A DNA stretch of 32,816 nt from Opitutales bacterium UBA7389 (GCA_002474325.1 DKNL01000104.1:1-32816); one strand, 5' to 3'; shown: positions 6,661-15,212, counted from the stretch's first letter. The notes: generated from the letters alone by a model not told the origin. Program-made: numbers and translations.

Positions 6661-8577
6661 ATGAAGCCAAACTACCTGATCCCTGCTGCCGTTATCTCGT
6701 TAATCCTATTATGCTCTCTATCCGCAAGCGACTCGGTCACTGCGGGAGAGTTCGTTGTCGAACCTGCTACTTTCAATAACGCTGGCTTCGAATGGAAGAT
6801 CTCTGGAGACGACAATCGCAATGCCACAGTTTCCGTGCGGTTCCGCGAGGTCGGAGAAACATCGTGGAGAGGAGGGCAGCCGCTATTGCGCATTGGGGAC
6901 GAGAAGGTTTGGAGGGCCCGCGAATACTTGGAGTTTTGGACTCCGCGCATGTTTGCCGGAAGCGTTTTTGGACTGGAATCGGGCAAAACCTACGAGTGCT
7001 CGTTCGAGATGTCGGATCCGGATGGGGTGAGAGGATCCGCAACGCAAACGGTCAAAGTGACAACGCGAACGTATCCAAAGACTTACTCCGGAGGACGCGT
7101 GCTGCACGTCTATCCCCCTAATTACGAAGGTCCTCGAGAAGAACCTTCGTTTACAGGTTTGCTGGAGGCTTATTACGGGCCAGGCCTGGGCGACTGGGAT
7201 GTTGTTAGGACGCGTCCCGTCAACCCAGGGGACACAATTTTAGTGCATGCGGGCATGTATAAAGCAGACCGACGCGACTACGTGAACCCGCATCAGATTC
7301 CTTTCCATGGATCCTACGTATTCACTCAGGACGGTACGTTGGAAAAGCCTATCACCATTAAGGCAGCCGGAGACGGCGAAGTCATTTTCGATGGGGACAA
7401 TGTCTACAAGCTCTTCGATGTTATGGCTGCGGATCACCACATTTTCGAAGGTCTGACACTCAGGAATACGGAGATTGCCATCTATGCTGGACTCAAGGAT
7501 GTCTTAGGTTGCTCGAATCTCACCGTAAAGAATTGCCGTTTAGAGGAAGTAGGGATTGGCATCCATACCGAGTGGGCAGGATCTAAGGATTTTTATATTA
7601 CCGACAACGTGATGATCGGTCGGGATGACCACTATCGTCTCAATGGTTGGAATGGAATGACGACCTATGGACCTTCACCAGTGAACTCCTATTACGGGGT
7701 CAAGGTATATGGGTCAGGACATGTCATATCCTACAATAAAGTATCCTTTTTTCACGATGGCATTTGTATCAGTACCTATGGACTTCCAGAAAAGGATCTG
7801 GAATTGAAATGCGTATCCATCGATATCCACAATAATGATGTATTTCTATCAGTAGACGACTTCATTGAGACTGATGGAGGGAATCACAATATACGCGTGT
7901 ATCAGAATCGCGGATTCAATGCGGCCCATCATGGCTTAAGTGCCCAGCCTATGTTTGGCGGCCCCGTGTACTTTATTCGCAACCTCGTCTACAATGTTCC
8001 TTGGGGTGGAGCCATCAAGACCGGAGGAGCGAATCCGGCCGGAGTGCTTGCCTATCACAATACCTTTATTGCTGAAAATAGCAACACCTCGGGCCTCTCC
8101 AATGCCCACTACCGCAACAATCTATTCATTGGAACCAACCATCCCAATAAGCCGGTACTGCGACAAATCAATCATACGTCGTACAGCTCGACCGATTACA
8201 ACGGCTATAGGGTAAACGACAATGGTCTACCAAAATTCATGTGGGGCGCCCCCAAAGGAAAAAAGCGTGATTTCGAATCGGTGGAGTACGAAGAATTTCG
8301 CTCGCTAGAAGAATTCCGAGGGAAAACCGGCCAAGAAAAGAACGGAGTTCTTTTGGATACGGACATATTCGAAAATATGATACTTCCCGATCCAGCTACA
8401 CCCCATGTGGGATACGCTTCCGATTCGGTGGACTTCCGATTACGAAGAGATTCAGCGGCTATCGATGCCGGCTTGGCCATGCCCAATATCAATGACGGCT
8501 ATTCTGGATCGGCTCCCGACCTGGGGGCCTTGGAGTTAGGATCAAAAGCTGTCGCCTACGGCCCAAGAAGGGAGTGA
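6661..8577 (+). CDS. Secreted right-handed parallel beta-helix protein, candidate polysaccharide lyase or hydrolase
   Basis: 638 residues with a signal peptide (about 1-28). Residues about 30-135 look like a fibronectin-III-type domain (SVRFREVGETSWRGG, then GLESGKTYECSFEMSDPDG). From about 180 (NPGDTILVHAGMY) to about 510 the protein has the short-strand, Asn/Gly-rich repeats of a parallel beta helix: ITIKAAGDGEVIFDG, HHIFEGLTLRNTEIAI, LTVKNCRLEEVGIGI, DFYITDNVM, ISYNKVSFFHDGI. It ends with SAPDLGALELG, a tail often seen in such proteins. The fold is shared by pectate, alginate and chondroitin lyases and by some hydrolases, but I cannot assign a catalytic family or residues. Its place among sulfatases makes a sulfated or uronic polysaccharide a reasonable guess. 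The leader is pyrimidine-rich (gttcctc) without Shine-Dalgarno. Confidence 0.85.
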   Translation: MKPNYLIPAAVISLILLCSLSASDSVTAGEFVVEPATFNNAGFEWKISGDDNRNATVSVRFREVGETSWRGGQPLLRIGDEKVWRAREYLEFWTPRMFAGSVFGLESGKTYECSFEMSDPDGVRGSATQTVKVTTRTYPKTYSGGRVLHVYPPNYEGPREEPSFTGLLEAYYGPGLGDWDVVRTRPVNPGDTILVHAGMYKADRRDYVNPHQIPFHGSYVFTQDGTLEKPITIKAAGDGEVIFDGDNVYKLFDVMAADHHIFEGLTLRNTEIAIYAGLKDVLGCSNLTVKNCRLEEVGIGIHTEWAGSKDFYITDNVMIGRDDHYRLNGWNGMTTYGPSPVNSYYGVKVYGSGHVISYNKVSFFHDGICISTYGLPEKDLELKCVSIDIHNNDVFLSVDDFIETDGGNHNIRVYQNRGFNAAHHGLSAQPMFGGPVYFIRNLVYNVPWGGAIKTGGANPAGVLAYHNTFIAENSNTSGLSNAHYRNNLFIGTNHPNKPVLRQINHTSYSSTDYNGYRVNDNGLPKFMWGAPKGKKRDFESVEYEEFRSLEEFRGKTGQEKNGVLLDTDIFENMILPDPATPHVGYASDSVDFRLRRDSAAIDAGLAMPNINDGYSGSAPDLGALELGSKAVAYGPRRE

Positions 8578-8750
8578 TATTGGGCCGGATGTTTAATAGG
8601 CTGCAATCCGCTTTCGCTGATCTACATGATGGCTGGGCCAACTTGATTTGCTTTGTGTTTTATTTGCGCCCGCGACCCGTCACCGTGATACCTTGCATAA
8701 AATCGCTCTTGTAGTACGTTAGATCTTTAGAATTCAAATAAGAAGTATCA

Positions 8751-8993
8751 ATGAAACCGGTATTATACGTGAAGAATGGCTGCCCGTGGTGCATTGAGGC
8801 GGAAGCCCATCTGAAGCAAGAAGGAATCGAGTACGATCGCAAGGAAGTGCGTTCGGATCCTGTCGCCATGCAGGAGATGGTTAAGCTTTCGGGCCAGACC
8901 TTAACGCCGACTATGAACTGGGGAGGCGAGGTTCTAGCGGATTTTGGCGTTGATGAGCTGATACCGTTCCTGGTGTCCCGAAACGCGGGATAG
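8751..8993 (+). CDS. Glutaredoxin
   Basis: 80 residues with no signal peptide, so cytosolic. KNGCPWCIEAEAHL places the redox pair at Cys11 and Cys14 (CPWC). The cis-proline region reads LTPTMNWGG instead of the usual TVP followed by a hydrophobic strand, and the GG of the glutathione site is replaced by DFG near residues 64-66. The length is that of a classical glutaredoxin domain. It would reduce disulfides with glutathione or an equivalent thiol. A weak AAGAAG lies 6 bases before the ATG. The gene stands alone between the beta-helix gene and the small periplasmic protein; nothing links it to glycan use. Confidence 0.88.
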   Translation: MKPVLYVKNGCPWCIEAEAHLKQEGIEYDRKEVRSDPVAMQEMVKLSGQTLTPTMNWGGEVLADFGVDELIPFLVSRNAG

Positions 8994-9216
8994 TTGACGA
9001 ATTGGAACAATTGTTTTCCTGGCTGGCTTAACATCGCTCTCACGCGAATTTTCCGCTAGGATAGCGGATTTGTTCGTTATCAAGTTTTCGGACTAGGAGT
9101 AGCTCGATTAATTTCGATTGATCTAGACTGGGGTTGATCCACTAGTGTGTGGTTCGTGTTTTGCAGAAGCGGCTCAGAAGCCGAGCGGAGTTATTATCCT
9201 AAAGCCTAATTAAACT

Positions 9217-9555
9217 ATGAAAAAACTAATCGTAATCGCTATCGCACTTGCGGCCCCGATCTTCGTCCAAGGGCAAAGTAAAGCTGCCCAGAAGCAAATG
9301 GACAAGCAAATGGCCATGTGGACGGAGCAATGCGATCTAAGCACCGATCAAACAGCGGCGCTGCAGATGCTGATCAGCGAGAAAACGGAAGCCCTGGTCG
9401 CTAACCGGAAAGCCAATAGAGGAGCTAAGGAAAAGCTCCAAGCTGCGGCTAAAGAGATTAACCAAAAGTACGCTGGCAAGATTCGCGAATTGGTTGGACG
9501 TGACAATGTCCGGAAGATGAACGCCTATCGAAGGAGCCAAAGGGAGAACAGCTAA
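9217..9555 (+). CDS. Small secreted helical protein of unknown function
   Basis: 112 residues. Residues 1-19 (MKKLIVIAIALAAPIFVQG) are a textbook signal peptide cleaved before QSKAAQ. The mature part is charged and predicted mostly helical (KQMDKQMAMWTEQCDLS..., then SEKTEALVANRKANRGAKEKLQ), with one cysteine, and resembles in style small periplasmic helical chaperone-like proteins such as Spy/CpxP, without their LTxxQ motif being clear (DLSTDQTAAL at about 42-51 is close to it). I do not recognise a specific family. It has a long leader with two hairpins (TCCGCT/AGCGGA at 9052-9068, CGGCT/AGCCG at 9170-9183) and its own terminator, so it is probably a single-gene unit. Confidence 0.75.
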   Translation: MKKLIVIAIALAAPIFVQGQSKAAQKQMDKQMAMWTEQCDLSTDQTAALQMLISEKTEALVANRKANRGAKEKLQAAAKEINQKYAGKIRELVGRDNVRKMNAYRRSQRENS

Positions 9556-9594
9556 TCCATAGATAGGTAGTTAGAATTTTGTAATTGTTTGTAC

Positions 9595-9628
9595 AAAGCG
9601 TTCCATCGTTTCGGGGGAGCGTTTTTTT
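9595..9628 (+). terminator. Rho-independent terminator after the small secreted protein
   Basis: AAAGCGTTCC (9595-9604) pairs with GGAGCGTTTT (9616-9625), including two G-T wobbles, around an 11-base loop, and runs into seven T (9622-9628). It lies 40 bases past the stop of the 9217-9555 gene. Confidence 0.8.
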
Positions 9629-9681
9629 GTTTCGGGAACGAATATTTCCGAGTATACCTTATTTTCACCAAAATCTTATTA

Positions 9682-9753
9682 GCAGGAGCGGGCTTATCCC
9701 GCGTTAACTCCATTCCAAAGGGTATCGAAATCGCGGGATAAACCCGCTCCTGC
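9682..9753. repeat. REP-like family B: 22-base inverted repeat
   Basis: The arms 9682-9703 and 9732-9753 are inverted copies of each other with 21 of 22 bases matching, starting GCAGGAGCGGG and ending CCCGCTCCTGC. Each arm also contains its own smaller palindrome (GCGGG...CCCGC). A diverged second copy is at 13226-13287. The organisation (paired inverted units with GGAGCGGGCTT core) is like the REP/REPIN elements known from Pseudomonas, which are moved by RAYT transposases; none is in the window. Confidence 0.8.
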
Positions 9754-9776
9754 ATTCATTTGGCCACGATGGTGGT

Positions 9777-9864
9777 AGCATAGGCTTCTAGTTTGGAAGG
9801 TATAGCTCGTGAGCGACGACTGGCCTGTTTTTGACGTTTTGCTTACAGGCTGGAAGCCTATGCT
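9777..9864. repeat. REP-like family C inverted repeat
   Basis: AGCATAGGCTTCTAG (9777-9791) pairs with CTGGAAGCCTATGCT (9850-9864) with one G-T type difference, enclosing about 58 bases. It follows the family B element by 23 bases, so the gap 9629-9983 is largely composed of repeats upstream of a sulfatase; the last 119 bases (9865-9983) hold nothing recognisable besides the presumed promoter. Confidence 0.7.
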
Positions 9865-9983
9865 GCTCTAGTTGGGCACTTGGCCTGCACCGGATTAGCT
9901 TTGGCTTAGGGATGAAATCACCCGCTAGCTAGGCTTAAAAATCCCTTTGCTCATTCAACGCGAATAGTGCTAGTCACTCTCTT

Positions 9984-11444
9984 ATGCAAAAACGATACCT
10001 TATCCCATTGCTTTCGATTGCTGCCCTCTTCTGCTTGCCGGAGGCCTTTTCCCAAGGAGCGAACTCCCACGTACCGACGCTGGAAGAAAGCGCAACTAAA
10101 CCGAATATCCTCTGGATCTACATTGAGGACACCAACGCTTGGATGAGCTGCTATGGTGATGCGGTAGCCAAGACTCCCAATATCGATCAGCTAGCTAAAG
10201 AAGGTGTCCGTTTTGACCGGGCATATATGCCTTCTGGAGTGTGTTCACCAACTCGGTCAGCGGTGATAACTGGCATGTACCAAACGTCGATCGGGGCCCA
10301 TGAACATTATAGTTCCTTTTCCGTTTGGCGGGGTAATGTGATGGAAACCTGGGAGCCGAATCATATTGGGATCAAAACGGTTCCCGAGATCATGCGCACG
10401 GCGGGCTACTACACCTTTAATGAAGGTAAATTCCACTACAACTTCGTTTTCGATCCCGATGAGCTTTATCACCGTCATGGGACTAATGGATACAAAGGGG
10501 CCAAAAACGGTACGGAATGGAGTGGAAGGAAAGAAGGGCAGCCTTTTTTCGGGCAGATTCAGTTGGTGGGTGGCAAGTTCAGCAATGCCAAGTCAGTAGT
10601 TAAGCCTGAGGATGTCGGGGTGCCGCCCATTTATCCTGACCATCCTATTATCCGTGAAGAGATCGCATATCACTACAATACGATTCTGGAGCTGGATCGC
10701 GAATTGAGCGAAATCATTGAGGGCTTGAAGCGCGATGGCTTGTACGAGAACACAGTGATTTTCTTTTTCTCCGATCACGGATGTCGCCTGCCGCGCAGTA
10801 AGCAGTTCCTCTACGAGGGAGGGATTAGAGTGCCGTTTATTCTTGCAGGAGCGGGAGTTCCCGCGGGCTCTGTGCGCGATGATCTGGTGAGCGGTATCGA
10901 TATTAGCGCGACAACACTGGCCTTAGCGGATATTGGTATACCGGGAAACATGTATGGCATGAACCTGCTGGCGGATGATTTTCATAGGGACTACGTTGTA
11001 TCCGCTCGTGATCGTTGCGATTTCACAATCGATCGAATCCGAGCCATCACTTCGAAACGCTACAAGTATATCCGGAATTTCATGACGGAGAAGCCTTATA
11101 TGCAGCCCAATTATCGGAGCGATTGGGAGCTATTGAAATTCATGGAAAGCGAATACGAGGCAGGGAAACTGAATGAGGTTCAATCTCATTTTTTCAGAGA
11201 CGAACGTCCAGCGGAGGAATTTTATGATTTGTGGACAGATCCCCACGAGACGAAGAATCTCGTCCACTCCATCGATCGAGACTATCAAGTCGCTTTGGCC
11301 AATCATCGCGACATTCTCTACCGGTGGGTGCTAGAGACCGATGATAAAGGCCGCTTCCCGGAAACCGATAATGCTTTGCGTGCTGTCATCGATCGCTGGG
11401 GCGATGAAGCAGTGAATAAGGAATATGAGCGGGTGAGGGAGTGA
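9984..11444 (+). CDS. Secreted sulfatase (N-sulfoglucosamine sulfohydrolase-like branch)
   Basis: 486 residues with a signal peptide (about 1-24). IEDTNAWMSCYGD at 47-59 is the first metal motif with Glu in the place of the first Asp, as is common in heparan N-sulfatase-like enzymes. The formylglycine cysteine is Cys87 in CSPTRSAVITG. FFFSDHGCRLPRSKQFLYEGG carries the second Asp/His pair and the C-terminal Lys. The shorter length and compact C-terminal domain agree with this branch. Substrate could be N- or O-sulfated sugar and cannot be read from the sequence. The leader has a pyrimidine run (cactctctt) and no Shine-Dalgarno. It converges on the oxidoreductase gene. Confidence 0.94.
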   Translation: MQKRYLIPLLSIAALFCLPEAFSQGANSHVPTLEESATKPNILWIYIEDTNAWMSCYGDAVAKTPNIDQLAKEGVRFDRAYMPSGVCSPTRSAVITGMYQTSIGAHEHYSSFSVWRGNVMETWEPNHIGIKTVPEIMRTAGYYTFNEGKFHYNFVFDPDELYHRHGTNGYKGAKNGTEWSGRKEGQPFFGQIQLVGGKFSNAKSVVKPEDVGVPPIYPDHPIIREEIAYHYNTILELDRELSEIIEGLKRDGLYENTVIFFFSDHGCRLPRSKQFLYEGGIRVPFILAGAGVPAGSVRDDLVSGIDISATTLALADIGIPGNMYGMNLLADDFHRDYVVSARDRCDFTIDRIRAITSKRYKYIRNFMTEKPYMQPNYRSDWELLKFMESEYEAGKLNEVQSHFFRDERPAEEFYDLWTDPHETKNLVHSIDRDYQVALANHRDILYRWVLETDDKGRFPETDNALRAVIDRWGDEAVNKEYERVRE

Positions 11445-11732
11445 ATAGCCATTGGTAGTTAGCTTTTAGCTCTTATTAGCTTAGCGACAAAATCGAGATT
11501 CTCTTCTCTGACATCGCTCTTTCAAAGACGTGGGACGGGAGCACCAACGAGTTGAAATTAACTAGATCATGCTGGAACCGTTTTGCGGGTCCATCATACT
11601 ATCGCTTGTGCGAGACCAGCATGATTCGGATAAAGGTTTCTTTCCCGATCACGCGCGAGCGTTATCTTGTTTTACCGATTGGGCAATCCCTGTGCGATGA
11701 GTTAGTATACAAAAAAATAATACTATTTATGT
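11445..11732. other. Intergenic region between convergent genes with inverted repeats
   Basis: This 288-base gap holds a 10-bp exact inverted repeat at 11566-11575 and 11616-11625 that encloses two smaller stems (see the structured element), and an AT-rich inverted repeat TAGTAT/ATACTA at 11703-11708 and 11720-11725 whose loop has seven T when read on the minus strand. The latter is 8 bases past the oxidoreductase stop and may help end its transcript. A small open frame at 11552-11758 has no protein-like features. Confidence 0.4.
11566..11625. ncRNA. Possible structured RNA or decayed mobile element (three-way junction)
   Basis: The outer stem ATCATGCTGG/CCAGCATGAT is perfect over 10 bp. Inside, CCG-ttttg-CGG (with possible extension) and TCGC-ttgt-GCGA can form two hairpins, giving a three-way junction of 60 bases. 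The strand cannot be chosen. It lies between convergent genes, so it is not a leader of either. Small structured RNA, REP-type element and remnant of a mobile element are all possible. Confidence 0.25.
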
Positions 11733-13103
11733 CTAAAACGCCCGATACTCTCGCTTGATGAAATCGTTGGCTTCAGCTAGGTTGGTTACTTTGCCTATAG
11801 CGGAATTCCATTTGATTTTCTTTTCGGGATATAGGCTGGCGACGACTCCCAATAGTACGCCTTCCACCATTTTTCCGGAATAATTGAAATTGGCTGCCGG
11901 CTTGGTTTTGCTCCCGAAAATAGCGTCGATCCATTGCTCGTAGTGATTTACTGGTGGACCCATATCTGGCTTCTTCAAATTCGAATAGAGGCTCCGCGGC
12001 AGCAGTTGAGGTCCTGCAATGTGAGGCAGTAGCATACGACCTTCCTCGCCGACGAAAACGGCTCCTTGTCGAGGCAGGCTTTGGCCCTCGGGCATTTCCA
12101 TATCGGGCCCTGTTGGGGGAGAATGATCGCCATCGTACCAGTTCCACTGAAAATCCTTGGTGGTCAAAGGCGTTGGCTTGAATCCATAACTGACAATATT
12201 TTTGGTTGGCAGACTGAAATAATTGGGATCCCGACAGGTCGCTTTTGCCCAGATTGGCGGCTCTAGACCAAGGGAATCGAAAGGCGTATCGAATATATGT
12301 ACACCCATGTCTCCGAGGGTCCCGCAACCGAATTCCAATGACCGGCGCCATTGGCTCGGATGGTACTTGCCTTCGAGAAATGGGCGTTTGGGGGCCGTCC
12401 CCAGCCAAAGATTCCAATCGAGATATTCTGGGATGGGATCCTCGCCAGCGTAAGGAGCTCCGTTGTGCCCCCAATTTTTGAAGGACCATACGTGTACTTT
12501 GGATACTGTGCCTATGGCTCCCTCGCGGATAAGCCGCGTTGCTAGTCTGTATCCTTCTGTCGCCTTGTTCTGGATCCCCATTTGAGTGACCAAATCTTTT
12601 TCCTGCGCGACCTTCATTAAGTGACGAGCTTCGGCGATATTGTTGGTCAAGGGTTTCTGGGTAAACACGTGCTTGCCGCGTTCCATCGCGGCCAAGGTTG
12701 CTGGATAGTGGGTGTGATCCGGTGTGGAGATGGAAACGGCGTCGATCGTATCGCCTAACTCGCTGAGCATTTCGCGGTAGTCCCGAAACTTGCGAGCGGA
12801 AGGAGCGGGAATGGGTTCCCTGTCTTTTCGATTCCGTGGTCCTTCCCCGTAAAGGTGACGCAGATCAATATCACAAAGCCCCAAGACTTGTACTCTCGGG
12901 TCGGCGGCGATTTGAAAAGTGTCGGTGTAGCCTTTGCCAGCGACGCCGATATGGCCAGTGCATAGCTTGCCATTAGGTGAATTGGCCAGAAGCCCAGATG
13001 GTAGAATCTGAAAACCGGCCAGGGCCGAGCTGGCTTTGATAAATGAGCGGCGGGATAACTTGGGATTCATCATGGACGAGGGAAGATTGCGGAGAAGATA
13101 CAT
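11733..13103 (-). CDS. Tat-exported Gfo/Idh/MocA family oxidoreductase
   Basis: 456 residues from the ATG at 13103, which follows GGAG 7 bases upstream; ATGs at 13073 and 13070 are alternatives. PKLSRRSFIKASSALAG at 14-30 is a twin-arginine signal. GVAGKGYTD at 53-61 is the Rossmann nucleotide loop, AVSISTPDHTH the second conserved strand, and GKHVFTQKPLTNN the catalytic region: the lysine is kept but the usual Glu of EKP is Gln. GTLGDMGVHIFD holds the conserved Asp/His of the active site. Members oxidise or isomerise sugars or cyclitols with a tightly bound NAD(P). Export with a bound cofactor suggests self-contained redox turnover on a periplasmic sugar. It diverges from the sulfatase at 13521 and might supply the substrate of the exported lactonase. 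Confidence 0.92.
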   Translation of the reverse strand: MYLLRNLPSSMMNPKLSRRSFIKASSALAGFQILPSGLLANSPNGKLCTGHIGVAGKGYTDTFQIAADPRVQVLGLCDIDLRHLYGEGPRNRKDREPIPAPSARKFRDYREMLSELGDTIDAVSISTPDHTHYPATLAAMERGKHVFTQKPLTNNIAEARHLMKVAQEKDLVTQMGIQNKATEGYRLATRLIREGAIGTVSKVHVWSFKNWGHNGAPYAGEDPIPEYLDWNLWLGTAPKRPFLEGKYHPSQWRRSLEFGCGTLGDMGVHIFDTPFDSLGLEPPIWAKATCRDPNYFSLPTKNIVSYGFKPTPLTTKDFQWNWYDGDHSPPTGPDMEMPEGQSLPRQGAVFVGEEGRMLLPHIAGPQLLPRSLYSNLKKPDMGPPVNHYEQWIDAIFGSKTKPAANFNYSGKMVEGVLLGVVASLYPEKKIKWNSAIGKVTNLAEANDFIKREYRAF

Positions 13104-13163
13104 TTTAGCTCCGGATTGGTCAAGATCTCGGCAGTGTGCCTTTAAGACGGAATTTAACAGGAT

Positions 13164-13177
13164 CCCGCTGTTGCGGG
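13164..13177 (+). repeat. REP-like family A palindrome with adjoining hairpin
   Basis: CCCGC-tgtt-GCGGG, preceded by TTTAACAGGAT, which also precedes the degenerate copy near 15171. Seven bases on, GTAGCTC-agtg-GAGCTAC (13184-13201) forms a perfect 7-bp hairpin. Both lie in the 417-base divergent gap 13104-13520. Confidence 0.6.
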
Positions 13178-13225
13178 CGCAGGGTAGCTCAGTGGAGCTA
13201 CGCCAGCATTATGCCAGCTAAGATC

Positions 13226-13287
13226 GTAGGAGCGGCTTTGCGCCGCGATTCCAGTACGCGTTTATCGCGGGATGAACCCGCTTCTAC
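13226..13287. repeat. REP-like family B, diverged copy
   Basis: The left arm starts GTAGGAGCGGCTTTG and the right arm ends ACCCGCTTCTAC, an imperfect inverted pair over about 24 bases that matches the family B element at 9682-9753. Beyond it, 13288-13520 is AT-rich and carries an imperfect hairpin around TCTCC/GGAGA near 13390-13410; it presumably holds the promoter of the 13521 sulfatase, but I see no clear -35/-10 pair. Confidence 0.65.
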
Positions 13288-13520
13288 TTTTTAATAATAT
13301 GATCTTTTATATAATTAGCTTTAATTCGTGTTGGCAGGGTCTACACATCGAGAAAATCTAAAACCATGTTGATTTCGTATCGGCGAAATTCTCCTGTTCC
13401 CGGAGATTTTCTACGGGATCTTGTTAAGAAAGACTCTAATCGTTTCCTGTCTAAAACTAATTTTTCTGGATCGATTCGAAGGGTCGGTTATGCATTCTTA
13501 CTAGAGATACCTCATCCCTC

Positions 13521-15119
13521 ATGAAAACTCGATTATTGTTATTCCTTGTCGCCTCCAGCTTCATAGTCGGCCTCGCTCAGGCCTCTCATCACAAAGGCGA
13601 TCGCCCTTTGAATGTTTTTATGATCGCGATCGATGATCTTAAGCCGATTGGATCGGTTTTCGCTGAGGATCCGGAGAATTTCCTTCAGCACGTCTATCCG
13701 AACAAGAAGCTGCGAACCGAAGTGGCCAATCGCATGACCCCCAATATTCAACGACTGGCTGATCAAGGGATCACCTTTATGAATGCCTATTGCGCGTCAC
13801 CTGCCTGCAATCCAAGCCGGGCGGCGCTGATGACGGGGATACGACCGCACAAGTCTGGGCTGACGACCAATGCAGGAGGAATCTTTTTCCGCGATTACAT
13901 GTACGCAGGGGTTCGTTATTTGGAGAATGCTCAGACGATGCCCCAATACCTGCGTAAACACGGTTGGTATACCGCTTCCACAGGTAAGATTTTTCACAGA
14001 TGGAGCGACTACCATCACTCGGATAACCCAAGATCCTGGACAGATTGGGTGAATGTAACCAGTAGCGCGGGTGAACGTGTTCCTTCGAAGTGGGAATCCA
14101 GTGGATTAAAATGGGGACAGGAGGGCGATGACGATGCGAGCTTTACCCTGCTCGACGATTATCGGAAGGCTGACTTTATGGCTACGGTGTTGGAAACCGG
14201 GCAAGCCTCTCACGAGGGAATTACCTTCCAGGTTTCGAAAGACCAACCCTTCTTTTTAGCGCTCGGTATTTTTCGACCACATCTGCCCTTTTATGCGACT
14301 AAGGATCTTCTCGATCTCTTCCCTGTGGAGGAAATGAATATCACTTACGATTTGCTAGAGATGTATAAGAATGATGGGGATGACGTTCCTGAGTTCGCGT
14401 TCAATTGGTCAGGGTTGGCCCGTGACGAGAAAGGAGATCCCATTTTGGGCAACGATCGGTTCACCACCATGTTGCGTCATGGCCTGAGTATCGATCGAAA
14501 CCAGGGAGATCTCGAGGGTTGGAAGAATATGCTTCAGCACTATTTCGCCAGTTGTGCCATCGCGGATCGGGCTGTGGGGCGAATATTGGATGGCTTGGAG
14601 AAAAGCCCCTATGCCGATAACACATTGGTTATCCTTTGGAGCGATCATGGATACGCTCTGGGCGAAAAGCTGCACATGACGAAATTCGCCTTATGGGATG
14701 ACGCTAATCAGATTAACTTCTTCGTAAAGGATCCGCGGAATCCGCAGTCGGCTGGTAAACGCAGCTATCGGCCGGTCAGTCTGATCGACATCTACCCGAC
14801 CGTGATGTCCATGGCTGGTCTCGACTTGCCGGACCCGCGTATCACTGGTCACGATCTGACACCTCTTTTTGTAAATCCAGACGCGAATTGGGAAGTGCCG
14901 GCCCAATCAACCTATGGTGATGTTGCGAACAACATGATTCGGACCGAGGAGCGTAAGCTGATCCAGTACATGGATGGCGGTCGAGAGGTGTATGACATGC
15001 TCAAGGATCCGGAGGAGTTCGATAACCTTGCTGGAAAATCGGCCGTGGTTAAAACGGAAGCGGAGCTCGAGAAATTGCTAGAGATCGCTATCGAGGAAGG
15101 CAGTTACTCAAGTAATTAA
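13521..15119 (+). CDS. Secreted sulfatase, iduronate-2-sulfatase-like branch
   Basis: 532 residues with a signal peptide (about 1-21, ...GLAQA-SHH). AIDDLKPIG at 36-44 is the first metal motif; Cys96 in CNPSRAALMTG is the formylglycine site; GKIFH and the long insert after it, then WSDHGYALGEKLHMTKFALWDD, provide the remaining active-site residues in the arrangement of the iduronate-2-sulfatase branch, as in the 2185-3597 gene but about 60 residues longer, including an insert near 260-320. The start follows a pyrimidine-rich leader (catccctc). A second sulfatase follows on the same strand 319 bases later, but repeats in between argue for separate units. Confidence 0.94.
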   Translation: MKTRLLLFLVASSFIVGLAQASHHKGDRPLNVFMIAIDDLKPIGSVFAEDPENFLQHVYPNKKLRTEVANRMTPNIQRLADQGITFMNAYCASPACNPSRAALMTGIRPHKSGLTTNAGGIFFRDYMYAGVRYLENAQTMPQYLRKHGWYTASTGKIFHRWSDYHHSDNPRSWTDWVNVTSSAGERVPSKWESSGLKWGQEGDDDASFTLLDDYRKADFMATVLETGQASHEGITFQVSKDQPFFLALGIFRPHLPFYATKDLLDLFPVEEMNITYDLLEMYKNDGDDVPEFAFNWSGLARDEKGDPILGNDRFTTMLRHGLSIDRNQGDLEGWKNMLQHYFASCAIADRAVGRILDGLEKSPYADNTLVILWSDHGYALGEKLHMTKFALWDDANQINFFVKDPRNPQSAGKRSYRPVSLIDIYPTVMSMAGLDLPDPRITGHDLTPLFVNPDANWEVPAQSTYGDVANNMIRTEERKLIQYMDGGREVYDMLKDPEEFDNLAGKSAVVKTEAELEKLLEIAIEEGSYSSN

Positions 15120-15170
15120 TTCTTGAAATTGGACATCGCTCAATTGCTAGGGGAACTCATTTTAACAGGG

Positions 15171-15212
15171 ATCCCACAGCCGCAGGATCGCTAGATCCCC
15201 GACGCGTCGGGG
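15171..15212 (+). repeat. Degenerate family A repeat plus 16-bp perfect palindrome
   Basis: A degenerate CCCAC-agcc-GCAGG unit is followed by GGATCGCTAGATCC (15185-15198), the extended motif seen near other family A copies, and overlaps CCCCGACGCGTCGGGG (15197-15212), which is a perfect 16-bp palindrome. The element is in the gap between two co-directional sulfatases. Confidence 0.6.

Noticed and set aside
9052..9068. TCCGCT/AGCGGA hairpin as a terminator after the glutaredoxin gene
   Set aside because: Only 6 bp and no T-run; left as a minor leader structure.
11552..11758. 68-codon plus-strand frame between convergent genes
   Set aside because: Amino-acid pattern is not protein-like, it spans the inverted repeats and overlaps the oxidoreductase end.
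13181..13220. GGGTAGCTCAGTGGAGC, resembling the D-arm of a tRNA
   Set aside because: No acceptor stem, anticodon arm or GTTCGA-type T arm follows; the stretch is a perfect 7-bp hairpin within a repeat cluster.
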